Source: Alteromonas aquimaris (GTDB taxonomy: Bacteria; Pseudomonadota; Gammaproteobacteria; Enterobacterales; Alteromonadaceae). Taken from it: a DNA stretch of 64,000 nucleotides. Each line of letters begins with the position of its first letter. Positions within the stretch are counted from its first letter, which is position 1. The stretch covers positions 484,688 through 548,687 of the forward strand of contig NZ_JAPFRD010000005.1 of the NCBI RefSeq assembly GCF_026183695.1. The letters run 5' to 3'. This document shows, in pieces, positions 54,775-63,995 of this stretch. The notes below the pieces were generated by a model, which was not told the DNA's origin, did no database searches, and saw only the letters and a list, made by a program, of their open reading frames with translations. Made by a program: the position numbers and the translations under genes.

Positions 54775-55332
54775 ATGCGTAACATTAAACCCAATCAACC
54801 CATGCTACTTAAACTTTTAATTTTAACTGCCGCTTTTATTCTTTTTACTACGAGCAGTTTACCTGCGTTGGCTGATGGAGCCACTAACCAAAATTCAGTT
54901 GAAGTGAAACTGGTACCCTCTGCGGATAACCCGGCAGATCTCATTTTATATATGGGAAACGAAAAAATTGAAGTGATTGACTTTCCGAAGGGTAAGAAAT
55001 TTATTCAGTTCGCGTTTCCAGCCGAATACAGCAACTACAGTATTCGTGTATTTGAAATGAATGAGGTTGCCGATAAGACGCGAATAATGGACCTCTATAA
55101 AACCAATCCCGCGCAGGGGATTGAAGCGTTTGATAAGCAATGGGAGGGTAAAGCGTCTAGCCAACAAAAAGGCCACGAATTTAATCTGCGTGAACCCAAA
55201 AACCACAATATGGTTTTACAAAACTTAAATCGAGACGGTACTAGAGAAGGGACGTTGCACGATTATATTCTTAAGTTTACGGTGAACGGAAAAACCTATT
55301 TGCATGATCCCCAGATAAGAAATCGCGATTAA
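54775..55332 (+). CDS. small exported protein of unknown family
   Basis: A 185-residue protein with a clear signal peptide (cleavage probably after LPALA near residue 34); ATG 54775 follows CAGGAG. The mature part is mostly hydrophilic beta and coil (VEVKLVPSADNPADLILYMG, KKFIQFAFPAEYSNYSIRVF, DYILKFTVNGKTYLHDP). I recognise no family. It lies 98 bp after the STAND gene on the same strand, so it may belong to the same unit, perhaps as a ligand or partner of the outer TPR part. Confidence 0.75.
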   Translation: MRNIKPNQPMLLKLLILTAAFILFTTSSLPALADGATNQNSVEVKLVPSADNPADLILYMGNEKIEVIDFPKGKKFIQFAFPAEYSNYSIRVFEMNEVADKTRIMDLYKTNPAQGIEAFDKQWEGKASSQQKGHEFNLREPKNHNMVLQNLNRDGTREGTLHDYILKFTVNGKTYLHDPQIRNRD

Positions 55333-55352
55333 TCGCGCATGGATAGGCACGC

Positions 55353-56228
55353 TTAGTAAAGCTTACTACCCCAGTCCAGCTTACTACGCAGCACATTGAA
55401 ATAGTTATATCCTTTGGGATGAACGAGTGCCAAGGTATCAGCACTCTTGCGCACTCGAATTTCATCGCCGGGCAGCACAGGTAAAACGATATGGCTATCA
55501 CAACTTACCTGTAAGCTGTCACTGTTAACTTTAGATACGCGCATGGACACTTCACTGTTGGCGTCTACCACTATGGGGCGGGAACTGAGCGTGTGAGGAA
55601 ACATGGGAACGAGAGTTAATGCGTCAAGTCTAGGCATAATGATAGGACCGCCGCCTGATAATGAGTAGGCTGTCGAACCTGTGGGGGTGGCAACAATCAA
55701 CCCATCAGAACGCTGACTGAACACAAACTGGTTATCGATGTAAATTTCAAATTCCATCATGTGCGCGACTTTCCCATGGTGAAGTACCACTTCATTCACC
55801 GCGCAATTATTGCTTTTTAACTGTTCATGGCGATATACGCCCACTTCCAGTAAAAAACGCTGTTCGACAACGGTTTCGCCTGCAAAAATCAAATCAAGTT
55901 GGGATGAAATTTCATCGGGACTGATATCAGTTAGAAACCCCAGGTTACCTCGGTTAACGCCCACCACGTGAATTTCAAAGCGAGATAAAACCCTGGCAGC
56001 CCCTAACATGCTGCCATCGCCTCCTACCACTACAGCAAGATCAGCTTGTTTACCTATTGTTACCAGGTTTGCAAACGGCGCGTCCACATCGGTCATCTCG
56101 GTGGCTAAGCTTTCCTCAAGGAGTATTTCGCAACCTTTGTTTTTAAGATAGGCAATAAGTTCGTCAAGACTGTCCTGGGTAGCTTCATGACTTGGTTTGC
56201 CAATTAAGCCGACGGTTTTGTATAACAT
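55353..56228 (-). CDS. nadK: NAD kinase
   Basis: Cytoplasmic enzyme phosphorylating NAD to NADP. The 291 residues match E. coli NadK (292). Motifs: [15 protein letters not shown] with Asp71, [11 protein letters not shown], and the NAVNE-like segment [10 protein letters not shown], followed by [23 protein letters not shown]. It lies on the same strand as recN and bamE but is separated from recN by 12.9 kb of accessory DNA. It converges on the small exported protein gene with only 20 bp between. Confidence 0.96.
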   Translation of the reverse strand: MLYKTVGLIGKPSHEATQDSLDELIAYLKNKGCEILLEESLATEMTDVDAPFANLVTIGKQADLAVVVGGDGSMLGAARVLSRFEIHVVGVNRGNLGFLTDISPDEISSQLDLIFAGETVVEQRFLLEVGVYRHEQLKSNNCAVNEVVLHHGKVAHMMEFEIYIDNQFVFSQRSDGLIVATPTGSTAYSLSGGGPIIMPRLDALTLVPMFPHTLSSRPIVVDANSEVSMRVSKVNSDSLQVSCDSHIVLPVLPGDEIRVRKSADTLALVHPKGYNYFNVLRSKLDWGSKLY

Positions 56229-56303
56229 TAAGATGCTGATGTCCGTAGTAAAATCAGGGGGCTACCTTGGACATTAGCACACATGACCAGTTGAAAGAAA
56301 GTG

Positions 56304-57071
56304 TTAGCGCGCAGTCCAGCCACCATCCAGGATCATAGTCTGACCAGTAATGTTACGAGCATTATTGCTGATCAGGAAGCTTGCGGTGGCGGCCAGTTCT
56401 TCAATACTTATAAAGGCTTTCTTGGGCATGGGTTCCAACATGATTTTGTTCACCACGTCTTCTTCAGAAATTCCGTTTTCTTCGGCCTGAGCTTTTATCT
56501 GTTGTTCCACCAATGGGGTTTTGACATATGCTGGGCAGAGGGTGTTGATAGTAACATCACAATCCCCGGTTTCCAGCGCTACCGTTTTTGCAAAGCCAAG
56601 CAAACCATGTTTGGCGGCTACATAAGCCGATTTGTAGGGTGAAGCAATCACCGAGTGAATTGAACCTACGTTAATAATTCGCCCAAAATTACGTTCACGC
56701 ATACCTGGTAAAAATGCTTGAGTGAGTAGGGCAGGGCCCACCAGCATTACATTGATCAACTGTTGCCATTTATCTGCAGGAAAGGATTCCAGTCTGGAAA
56801 CATGCTGAATGCCGGCGTTATTGATCAAAATATCGATAGGCGTGGCTGACAAGTTTTCAGCGGTCTGCCGGACCTGCTCAGCATTGCTTACATCCAGCGC
56901 TATCGATGCGGCACTTAAACGACGAGACGTTAATTTTTCACTCGCTGCTGAAGCGGCTTGAAGATTTAGATCAGCCAACACTACATGGTGACCTTGTTGC
57001 GCTAAATGCTCAGCGATACCAAAACCAATACCGCTGGCGCCGCCGGTAATCAAAATATTCCGTTTAGTCAT
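56304..57071 (-). CDS. bdhA: D-3-hydroxybutyrate dehydrogenase
   Basis: Short-chain dehydrogenase oxidising 3-hydroxybutyrate to acetoacetate with NAD. From ATG 57071 it has 255 residues. Motifs: TGGASGIGFGIA cofactor loop, NNAGIQHVS, catalytic Ser in VGSIHS, Tyr-x-x-x-Lys in YVAAKHG, and LCPAYVKTPLVEQQI, whose LVEQQI is typical of this enzyme. ATG 57083 is an alternative start, but GGGGA stands correctly only before 57071. It overlaps the depolymerase gene by 8 bp and ends the operon. Confidence 0.9.
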   Translation of the reverse strand: MTKRNILITGGASGIGFGIAEHLAQQGHHVVLADLNLQAASAASEKLTSRRLSAASIALDVSNAEQVRQTAENLSATPIDILINNAGIQHVSRLESFPADKWQQLINVMLVGPALLTQAFLPGMRERNFGRIINVGSIHSVIASPYKSAYVAAKHGLLGFAKTVALETGDCDVTINTLCPAYVKTPLVEQQIKAQAEENGISEEDVVNKIMLEPMPKKAFISIEELAATASFLISNNARNITGQTMILDGGWTAR

Positions 57072-58071
57072 CGGTGTCCCCATTGTTCAACTTTTCAACG
57101 ATGGTCATCACGGCTTTGATTTGCTGACCTTCGGCGGTGGCGTATTCCGCGGAGGTATATCCCCACCAATCCCAGCAGCCCTGAGGATTAAGCGGCATAA
57201 ACATGGACTTTTTGGTTTGCGGATACACCACGACCATATTGTTGCTGTCTGCCCATTCATTTATTCCTGTATTTTGCACATACGCTTTTCCTACCGCTTC
57301 GGCATACTGATTACAGCCATGAAAACTGATATGCACCTTGCATAGATTCCCGTCAGCACAGGATTGAGGAATATAAATATAACCTGTGTCCGCCATGGTC
57401 TTAGCCGATTCGCCTGCTAAAGCATGTTGATTGAATGCAAGCAGTTCACCCGAGAGCTCAGCTGTTGGGGGATCCAAATCACCGATAAGCTTTGTAAGCA
57501 TTTCGCCGGCGGCATCGTAATCGCAACTTCCCAGGTAAGGTGTATCAGAAGTTAAGCAAGAGCCGCCTTTTTCTTTAGTAGGAAATAAATGTGCAAAGGG
57601 TTTGTCATTCACGTAGGTCACATTCGGTGCGCCCACCCAGCTTTGATATTGCTCAAATAGCAAATCAGAAGCTGCTGCGGTGACTTTGAGATCTTTAGTT
57701 CCGTGAAGAAGCCAGACCTTATCGCCTTCGAGGTTACTTAATGCTGCAATTTTTCCTTCTTTAGCCCACGTAACGGCAGACTGATTCAGTGTTGATAAGT
57801 CAACCGGTGTGTCCATTTTGCTGACACACTGATTTAGCGCCACCGTAATATCATTCTGTCCACAAAAATAAGGTCCTGCTGCAATAATTCCTGCTCCGTT
57901 CACTTTGTCACTGTGGGCCACATGGAACTGTGTTGCCATATAACCGCCGGAAGACAACCCTGAGACTGTCATATCTGACACATCCAAATTAAGTTTTGGC
58001 AAGGGAGGAGCTGCAATAGCATAAAGAGGAAGCGATATAGCTGACACTAATGTAAAGCGCGCAAACTGCAT
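57064..58071 (-). CDS. exported PHB-depolymerase-type esterase
   Basis: A 335-residue protein with a signal peptide (to about Ala20). The lipase box GLSSGGYMA near 40 supplies the nucleophile, SFHGCNQYAE near 250 carries the usual HGC oxyanion motif, and paired cysteines suggest disulfides. This fits extracellular or periplasmic hydrolysis of poly- or oligo-3-hydroxybutyrate. It is the third gene of the operon, and its stop overlaps the dehydrogenase start. No substrate-binding domain is attached. Confidence 0.88.
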   Translation of the reverse strand: MQFARFTLVSAISLPLYAIAAPPLPKLNLDVSDMTVSGLSSGGYMATQFHVAHSDKVNGAGIIAAGPYFCGQNDITVALNQCVSKMDTPVDLSTLNQSAVTWAKEGKIAALSNLEGDKVWLLHGTKDLKVTAAASDLLFEQYQSWVGAPNVTYVNDKPFAHLFPTKEKGGSCLTSDTPYLGSCDYDAAGEMLTKLIGDLDPPTAELSGELLAFNQHALAGESAKTMADTGYIYIPQSCADGNLCKVHISFHGCNQYAEAVGKAYVQNTGINEWADSNNMVVVYPQTKKSMFMPLNPQGCWDWWGYTSAEYATAEGQQIKAVMTIVEKLNNGDTDD

Positions 58072-58078
58072 AATAATA

Positions 58079-59278
58079 TTACCTGACAGGGTTATTTAAA
58101 AAAGTGGTGATAGCAGTTGCATGCTGCTGCACATTCACCACACCTTCCAGATGACCAAACTGCCCCTGTAGAGTAAGCAATTTACTGGATTCACTGAGCA
58201 TTTGATGGGGCGTATCCACAAGATAGGGCATCAGCAATAGGTCGCTGGCAGACGGTAAAAAGAGACTGGGGGCGGCCACGTCTGCCAGCCCTTTGTTCAA
58301 CGATGTGCCGTGACCGGCGACAAACAGCTGGCAAGCCCGCGCCAAATAGAGCAGGGAATTTGCGTCCATATTTTCAGCTCGTGCTGTTGCGCGCTGTTTT
58401 AGCCATTTAACGATACTGTGGGAAGATGTAATACGAGTTAGGGGCGCTGCCTCTAAAGGAGTGTAACCGAGTGTTTCACCTTGTTGATTGAAAAACTCAG
58501 GGGTCAGTGCTTGCTGGGTGATAAGCATGAGCGAAGCGGTGAGACCATCGATCGGCATGTTGTCGCGCGAATAATTACCGTTCTGCCAGTTAGCGTCTAA
58601 TTTAATCGGTAGCGTCCATTGTTCCAGTAATGCTGTGGTCCAGGCATCACTCTCTCCTGCGCCTATTACTGAAATCACGCGCTTTACCTTATCAGGATAA
58701 GCAGCAGCCCAGTCCAGCGCCTGCATGGCCCCCATAGAGGGACCAATCACCGCATGCAATGACGCTATGCCCAAGCGCTGCAAAACCGCTTTTTGAACAT
58801 TGACAAAGTCGCGAATGGTGACCACGGGAAAATCTAATCCCCATGGTTTATTTGTAGCAGGGTTGATACTGGCGGGCCCGGTGGTGATCACGTGCTCGTC
58901 ATAGACATTAATGTTAGCCAGTGAATCCACGCTGATGACAAAATATTTAGTTGTATCAATGGCCTTGCCGGGGCCGATAATCGCATCCCAATATCCCGGT
59001 GCGGCATCATTATGGCTGTATTTTCCAGCAGCGTGGGACGTTCCGGTAAAATAATGGGTTATTAAAATAGCGTTGCTTTTATCTTTATTAAGCGTGCCGT
59101 AGCTTTCCCACCCCACTGTAACTTCTGGTAGTACAGTCCCATTGAACAACTCAAATTGTTGAGCGGTAAAAACTTGCTTTTCAACCAGTGGCTCATTCGT
59201 GGCAGGCTCCGCCTTTGTAAGCACTGCATTACAAAGAATTAAGCAGAAAAAGATATATTTTCTCATCAGCAAGCTCAC
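58079..59278 (-). CDS. exported MetX-fold alpha/beta hydrolase
   Basis: A 399-residue alpha/beta hydrolase resembling homoserine O-acetyltransferase: LVGWESYGTLN-like opening (VGWESYGTLNKDKSNAIL), THYFTGTSHAAG, and GPSMGAMQALDWA near 185 with the nucleophilic serine. A signal peptide (to about Ala24) argues against methionine biosynthesis. In this operon it probably acts as a periplasmic esterase on hydroxybutyrate oligomers. It starts inside the permease stop (ATGA); a second ATG four codons in is possible. Confidence 0.85.
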   Translation of the reverse strand: MSLLMRKYIFFCLILCNAVLTKAEPATNEPLVEKQVFTAQQFELFNGTVLPEVTVGWESYGTLNKDKSNAILITHYFTGTSHAAGKYSHNDAAPGYWDAIIGPGKAIDTTKYFVISVDSLANINVYDEHVITTGPASINPATNKPWGLDFPVVTIRDFVNVQKAVLQRLGIASLHAVIGPSMGAMQALDWAAAYPDKVKRVISVIGAGESDAWTTALLEQWTLPIKLDANWQNGNYSRDNMPIDGLTASLMLITQQALTPEFFNQQGETLGYTPLEAAPLTRITSSHSIVKWLKQRATARAENMDANSLLYLARACQLFVAGHGTSLNKGLADVAAPSLFLPSASDLLLMPYLVDTPHQMLSESSKLLTLQGQFGHLEGVVNVQQHATAITTFLNNPVR

Positions 59279-60570
59279 ATTATTGAAAACAGACCAATTG
59301 CCATAACCAGGCCAATAAGCGGCACGACTACTGTCAAGGCTGCCACTGCGTTATACGCTGCTTTGTGCGTTTCATGGCAGATAGCTCTGATTGTGGTGAC
59401 CACGTATCCGTTGTGGGGAAGAGAATCCAGCGCACCCGATGAAATGGAAACAATGCGATGTAATTCGTCTGGTTCTACTCCTTGATCCAAATAGTGAGGT
59501 GCTACCAATGGCAACGCAATCGCCTGCCCACCAGAAGCGGAGCCTGTTAACCCGGCAATAACACTCACCGCTATTGCCGCGCCGATAAGTTCATTGCCGG
59601 GGATCTGGGTCATCAAGTCTACGGTTTGCTGGAAAGCAAGGGTACTTTTGGCAATCGAACCAAAGCCCACCACCGCGGCGGTATTGCCTATTGCCACTAA
59701 TGCGCCCGTGGTGCCCAGATTAATGGCCTGTGGCATATTATGAAAATGTTTGTGGTTAATTATCATAATGGTTAAAACACCCCCGCCCAGCGCAACAATC
59801 AAAGCAAGTTGGGCGAGTTGCTCATGTAGCGAAAACGATAACACCAACACCACAATAAGAGGAATGAGCCCTGTAATCGGGTGAGGGTAGTCGCGTTCGG
59901 GAATATGGGGGTCATAGTCTCGACTGTCGAATGCTTCACCGTTGGCAACGGCCTTGCCAATCATTTTCTTCAGCCACCAGTAACCGAAGGTAGCCATGAA
60001 AACGGCGACCACTAAGCTCACTTCCCAACCGGCAAAAGGAGAAGTGCCTAGATACTTAATAGGGATCCAGTTTTGAATTTCGGGTGAGCCTGCGGAGGTC
60101 ATGGTGAAAGTTACCGAGCCAAAAGCAAGGGTGGCCGGAATGAATCGACGAGGCAAATTGGCATCTTTGAATAAGCTCAAGGCCATGGGATAAACCGAAA
60201 AGGCCACCACAAACACACTGACGCCGCCATAGGTCAGGATGGCGCACGCCATGACCACTGCCAACACGGCGTGTTTAAAACCCAATTTGCCGACTATCCA
60301 GCGCGCGACAGCATCTGCAGCACCAGTGTCTTCCATAAACTTACCAAAGATTGCACCCAGTAAGAACATGAAAAACCAACTGGCAATAAATCCAGAGAAG
60401 CCGCTCATATAGGTTTCTACAAAGTTATTTTCGCCTACAAAGACGGGCAACCCACTGGTAAGGGCGACGATCAACGCACATGTCGGCGCTGCGATGAATA
60501 AATTCATTCCGCGTATGGTGAGTATAATCAGTAAAACCAGACCGCCTATCAGGCCAATCAAACTTAACAT
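59275..60570 (-). CDS. GntP-family permease, probably for 3-hydroxybutyrate
   Basis: A 431-residue inner-membrane symporter with about 12 hydrophobic segments. GntP-family features: SGFIASWFFMFLLGAIFGKFME near 55, TYGGVSVFVVAFSVYPMA, GSASGGQAIALPL near 340 and SSGALDSLPHNGYVVT near 373. It heads a four-gene operon with two exported hydrolases and a 3-hydroxybutyrate dehydrogenase, which points to uptake of 3-hydroxybutyrate rather than gluconate. Confidence 0.9.
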   Translation of the reverse strand: MLSLIGLIGGLVLLIILTIRGMNLFIAAPTCALIVALTSGLPVFVGENNFVETYMSGFSGFIASWFFMFLLGAIFGKFMEDTGAADAVARWIVGKLGFKHAVLAVVMACAILTYGGVSVFVVAFSVYPMALSLFKDANLPRRFIPATLAFGSVTFTMTSAGSPEIQNWIPIKYLGTSPFAGWEVSLVVAVFMATFGYWWLKKMIGKAVANGEAFDSRDYDPHIPERDYPHPITGLIPLIVVLVLSFSLHEQLAQLALIVALGGGVLTIMIINHKHFHNMPQAINLGTTGALVAIGNTAAVVGFGSIAKSTLAFQQTVDLMTQIPGNELIGAAIAVSVIAGLTGSASGGQAIALPLVAPHYLDQGVEPDELHRIVSISSGALDSLPHNGYVVTTIRAICHETHKAAYNAVAALTVVVPLIGLVMAIGLFSIM

Positions 60571-60660
60571 AGTCTATTCCGCTTATTGTTATTCTCTTTA
60601 TCTGCAAGACAGATAGTCAGAATTTAGGTAAATTGTGAAGTGATCTCAAGCACTTGCCCA

Positions 60661-60676
60661 TAGTACGATGGTACTA
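60661..60676. promoter_or_regulatory. operator-like palindrome between permease and TonB receptor genes
   Basis: TAGTAC-GATG-GTACTA is a perfect 6-bp dyad with a 4-bp centre, 90 bp upstream of the permease start and about 130 bp before the receptor start. It could be the site of a regulator common to both transcription units. Confidence 0.45.
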
Positions 60677-60808
60677 CATAAAAAAATTCTTGCTTGTTTT
60701 AAAGTGAGGGCAGAAGTACTCAGTTTCGATGTTGTCGTTACCACGGTACGCATGAAAATAAATCCACCCGTTTAGCCTTATTAAAACAAAAACGAACAGG
60801 GAACCGAT

Positions 60809-63118
60809 ATGCCACACACATTAAAACACGCCAGATGCTTTAACAAGACACTGTGCGCAACCGCTGTTGCGGTTGCCTGTTTCAGTGGGCCAGTTGTCAA
60901 TGCACAAGAGCAGGTGGAACCTGCTGTCAACGAAAAAAAATTAGAGCGAATCGAAGTCACCGCACGAAAAACCACTGAATCGTTACAAGAAGTGCCAGTA
61001 GCGATTACGTCAATAGGCGAGAGTGAGTTAACTGAAAAGGGAATAAGTGTACTTACCGAAGTACAACAATTTTCACCCAATACGACCTTGCAAACCAGCC
61101 GCGGTACCAACTCTACGTTAACCGCGTTTATTCGTGGTGTGGGTCAACAAGATCCGCTGTGGGGGTATGAACCTGGAGTAGGCATTTATATTGATGATGT
61201 GTATCTGGCACGGCCGCAAGGGGCCGTTCTTGACCTGTTGGATGTGCAACGGATAGAGGTTTTGCGGGGTCCTCAAGGGACACTTTACGGCAAGAATACT
61301 ATTGGCGGTGCGGTTAAGTATGTCACCAAAGAAATGTCAGGTGATACGCAATTTACCGCCAAAGCCACGGTGGGTAGCTATGAACAGCGTGATATAAAGC
61401 TTTCAGGGCAAGTACCCATTGTTGAGGATGTGGTTTACCTAGGATTTGGCTATGCCAATCTTAATCGGGATGGCTTTGGTCATTATTTGCAGTCCTCACA
61501 ACCCAATCAAAATCGTGAAAATTACAATAAAGATTTGTGGGCTGGAAGGCTTACCCTGGAAGTTCGCCCAAGTGAGAATTTATTTTTTCGCTTTGGTTGG
61601 GATAAAACAGAAGACGATTCAAATGCAAAGGGTGGATATCGGTTATTACCCAGTATTTTAACCGATGCTCCGGTACCGGATTCAAAATATGATTCCTATA
61701 CCAGTTTGCCAACCTGGAACAAAGTTGAGTTGGAAGGGTATAGCTGGCTCGCCCAATACAATGTTAATGATGCGCTGGAATTAAAATACATCGGATCACA
61801 TCGTAAAGGCTATTCACCGACAAATATTGATTTTGACAACACGGCGTTAGATATTTTCGACGTGCCTGCCGAATATAAAGATAAAAATGATACTCATGAG
61901 TTACAGGCTAACTATGTGGCTGATAACTTCAGCATGGTATCAGGATTATATTATTATGATGGTGAATCGTGCGGAAATTTTGATGCAATTCTAGGTGTGC
62001 TTGGACGAACTGAGTTTGGGTTGCCAGGAATTACACGGGAAGTCAGCGGGTGTAATAACAGTGAAAGTTGGGCGGCTTACGCCCAGGTCAATTATGATAT
62101 TACCGAACAGTTATCTGTTTCAGTCGGTGCGCGTTATACCGACGAAGAAAAGTCGGCTACCGTTAACAATGGACTGGCGTTTTACAATCTTTATCCTTAC
62201 TCAGGATGGATTGACGGCTTTGTGCGACCAGAAGGGGAGCTTGTACCGCAAGTATTAGGTAACGATCCGGATGGAGATGGCGTTTTTTCTGGCCCCTCAG
62301 TGGAAAACTGGTCACGTTTGACTCCGCGAATAGGGGTTGAATACCAGATGAACCCTGACACCATGTTTTTTGCGAGCTACGCGCAGGGTTTCAAATCCGG
62401 TACCTTTAACCCGCGAGCGAGTGGGCCTGAGCCGGGAGTGGACCCTGAAGTAGTGGATTCTTTTGAACTAGGTATGAAATCGGATCTCACTGAAAATTTC
62501 AGACTAAATGCAACCTTATTTAGCTATGTGCATAAAGACCGTCAGTATATTGGTATTGAAGGAGACTCAAACGATCCTACTGCACTCGAGCAACGTTTAC
62601 GCAACGCTGCTGAGACAGAGGGGCAGGGGATAGAAGTAGAGATGACCTATGTCGCGACCGACAATTTACAATTTGATGTTGCGTATGGATATATCGATTT
62701 TGATATTGTTAAAAACGACGCCATTCCACCCTTAGTCGGCTTAGCTTCAACCCCCGAAAACACCCTGAACTTTGCCGTCAATTACTTGCTCGATACCGAT
62801 TGGGGAAGTGTGATTTTCAATACTAACTACTACTACCGAGATGACTATCTGTTGTTTGAGACAAGCGAACTGATACAACAGGAAGCGTATGGTATGGTAA
62901 ACGCCAGCGTGAGTTGGGAAAGTCCCAAGGGCGACTGGTTTGGTGGCCTTCACCTGAAAAACATCACTGATGAAGAATATCTTGTGGGTGGCTACGATTT
63001 TGTTACACAAGATCCTGTCACCGGCGCGCTTGGGCCGGGGCTCGGCGGAGATACCACGTTAATTGGATATTATGGCGATCCGCGTACCGTTCATTTAACC
63101 GTGGGTTATCGGTTCTAA
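60809..63118 (+). CDS. TonB-dependent outer membrane receptor
   Basis: A 769-residue receptor: signal peptide (cleavage after VNAQ near 34), TonB-box-like IEVTARK, plug domain (about 45-170; LQEVPVAITSIGESEL, RGVGQQDP, DDVYLARPQGAVLDLLDVQRIEVLRGPQGTLYGKNTIGGAV spread over the plug) and a 22-strand barrel closing with HLTVGYRF and terminal Phe. This plug type is common in marine bacteria for uptake of oligomers. It is divergent from the hydroxybutyrate operon, so a related substrate is plausible but unproven. A terminator follows. Confidence 0.93.
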   Translation: MPHTLKHARCFNKTLCATAVAVACFSGPVVNAQEQVEPAVNEKKLERIEVTARKTTESLQEVPVAITSIGESELTEKGISVLTEVQQFSPNTTLQTSRGTNSTLTAFIRGVGQQDPLWGYEPGVGIYIDDVYLARPQGAVLDLLDVQRIEVLRGPQGTLYGKNTIGGAVKYVTKEMSGDTQFTAKATVGSYEQRDIKLSGQVPIVEDVVYLGFGYANLNRDGFGHYLQSSQPNQNRENYNKDLWAGRLTLEVRPSENLFFRFGWDKTEDDSNAKGGYRLLPSILTDAPVPDSKYDSYTSLPTWNKVELEGYSWLAQYNVNDALELKYIGSHRKGYSPTNIDFDNTALDIFDVPAEYKDKNDTHELQANYVADNFSMVSGLYYYDGESCGNFDAILGVLGRTEFGLPGITREVSGCNNSESWAAYAQVNYDITEQLSVSVGARYTDEEKSATVNNGLAFYNLYPYSGWIDGFVRPEGELVPQVLGNDPDGDGVFSGPSVENWSRLTPRIGVEYQMNPDTMFFASYAQGFKSGTFNPRASGPEPGVDPEVVDSFELGMKSDLTENFRLNATLFSYVHKDRQYIGIEGDSNDPTALEQRLRNAAETEGQGIEVEMTYVATDNLQFDVAYGYIDFDIVKNDAIPPLVGLASTPENTLNFAVNYLLDTDWGSVIFNTNYYYRDDYLLFETSELIQQEAYGMVNASVSWESPKGDWFGGLHLKNITDEEYLVGGYDFVTQDPVTGALGPGLGGDTTLIGYYGDPRTVHLTVGYRF

Positions 63119-63127
63119 AATGTTAGT

Positions 63128-63164
63128 AGAGGGCGACATTAAGCCTTAGTCGCCCTTTTGTTTA
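63128..63164 (+). terminator. rho-independent terminator after the TonB receptor gene
   Basis: AGGGCGAC (63130-63137) pairs with GTCGCCCT (63149-63156) and is followed by TTTTGTTT. Confidence 0.87.
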
Positions 63165-63220
63165 ATCCTTGCTATTTCTTGTATGATTCTACACAGTAGT
63201 AAAAAACTCGTAGATTCCCC

Positions 63221-63862
63221 ATGCAACCTAAAGTACTCATTGCTGACGACCACCCTATCTTTCGCGCTGCTATGCGCCACGCGCTGGTAGATATTATTGG
63301 TGATAACATGGTTGAAGCAGAATCGTATCCGCAAACGCATTCCGTCCTGAAAGCTGATCCTGATATTGAGATCGTGTTTTTAGATATAAATATGCCGGGT
63401 AACGAAGGGTTGACTGGCCTCAGTGAGATAAGAGCCACCTTTCCCGATATCATTGTTGTGATGGTATCTGCCGAGGAATGTCAGCATCTTATTCGCAAAG
63501 CAATCGCGCTTGGCTCTAGTGGATACATCCCCAAATCCACGTCGCTGCCGGTGCTCAGCCAAGCTATAAGTCAGATAATCGAAGGAGAGCAATGGTTACC
63601 TGAAAACCTCAGTGGGGCATTGCCTGATGTGCAAAATACAGCGCAGGAAGAGTTTGCCCACCGAGTGACGCAACTTACACCTCATCAATTTACTGTCTTA
63701 CGATTAATCGCTGAGGGGTTGCTCAACAAACAAATTGCCTACCAGCTAGATATTTCAGAGTCCACGGTGAAACAACATGTTTCAGCAGTGCTTCGAAAAC
63801 TTAACGTGATTAACCGAACCCAGGCAGGAATCGTCTTTAAGCAGGTAGTGGGGAGACAGTGA
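63221..63862 (+). CDS. LuxR/NarL-family response regulator
   Basis: A 213-residue two-component regulator: receiver (1-120) with DDH at 9-11, phosphoacceptor Asp55 in FLDINMPG and Lys in IPKST, and a C-terminal LuxR helix-turn-helix (about 148-208; LTPHQFTVLRLIAEGLLNKQIA, SESTVKQHVSAVLRKL). No histidine kinase is in view. Being next to the receptor and hydroxybutyrate operon, it may control them, although the terminator shows it is transcribed separately. Confidence 0.93.
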   Translation: MQPKVLIADDHPIFRAAMRHALVDIIGDNMVEAESYPQTHSVLKADPDIEIVFLDINMPGNEGLTGLSEIRATFPDIIVVMVSAEECQHLIRKAIALGSSGYIPKSTSLPVLSQAISQIIEGEQWLPENLSGALPDVQNTAQEEFAHRVTQLTPHQFTVLRLIAEGLLNKQIAYQLDISESTVKQHVSAVLRKLNVINRTQAGIVFKQVVGRQ

Positions 63863-63947
63863 ACTAAATACTAAAGAATATTTTCTTACAGCTGTTTACC
63901 ACTAAGTCAATCTACTTCTGCTACTTTTGTCACGAAAGGAGAAGTAG

Positions 63948-63995
63948 ATGAAATTATCATTATTATTGTCTTTGTTAGCAGGCGTTATGTATTGA
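63948..63995 (+). CDS. possible short hydrophobic leader-like peptide
   Basis: A 15-codon frame encodes MKLSLLLSLLAGVMY, like the start of a signal peptide, and has an excellent AAGGAG site 6 nt upstream of the ATG. It ends at TGA five bases before the window edge. It may be a true small peptide, a coupled leader for a gene beyond the window, or a gene broken by a stop. Confidence 0.35.
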   Translation: MKLSLLLSLLAGVMY

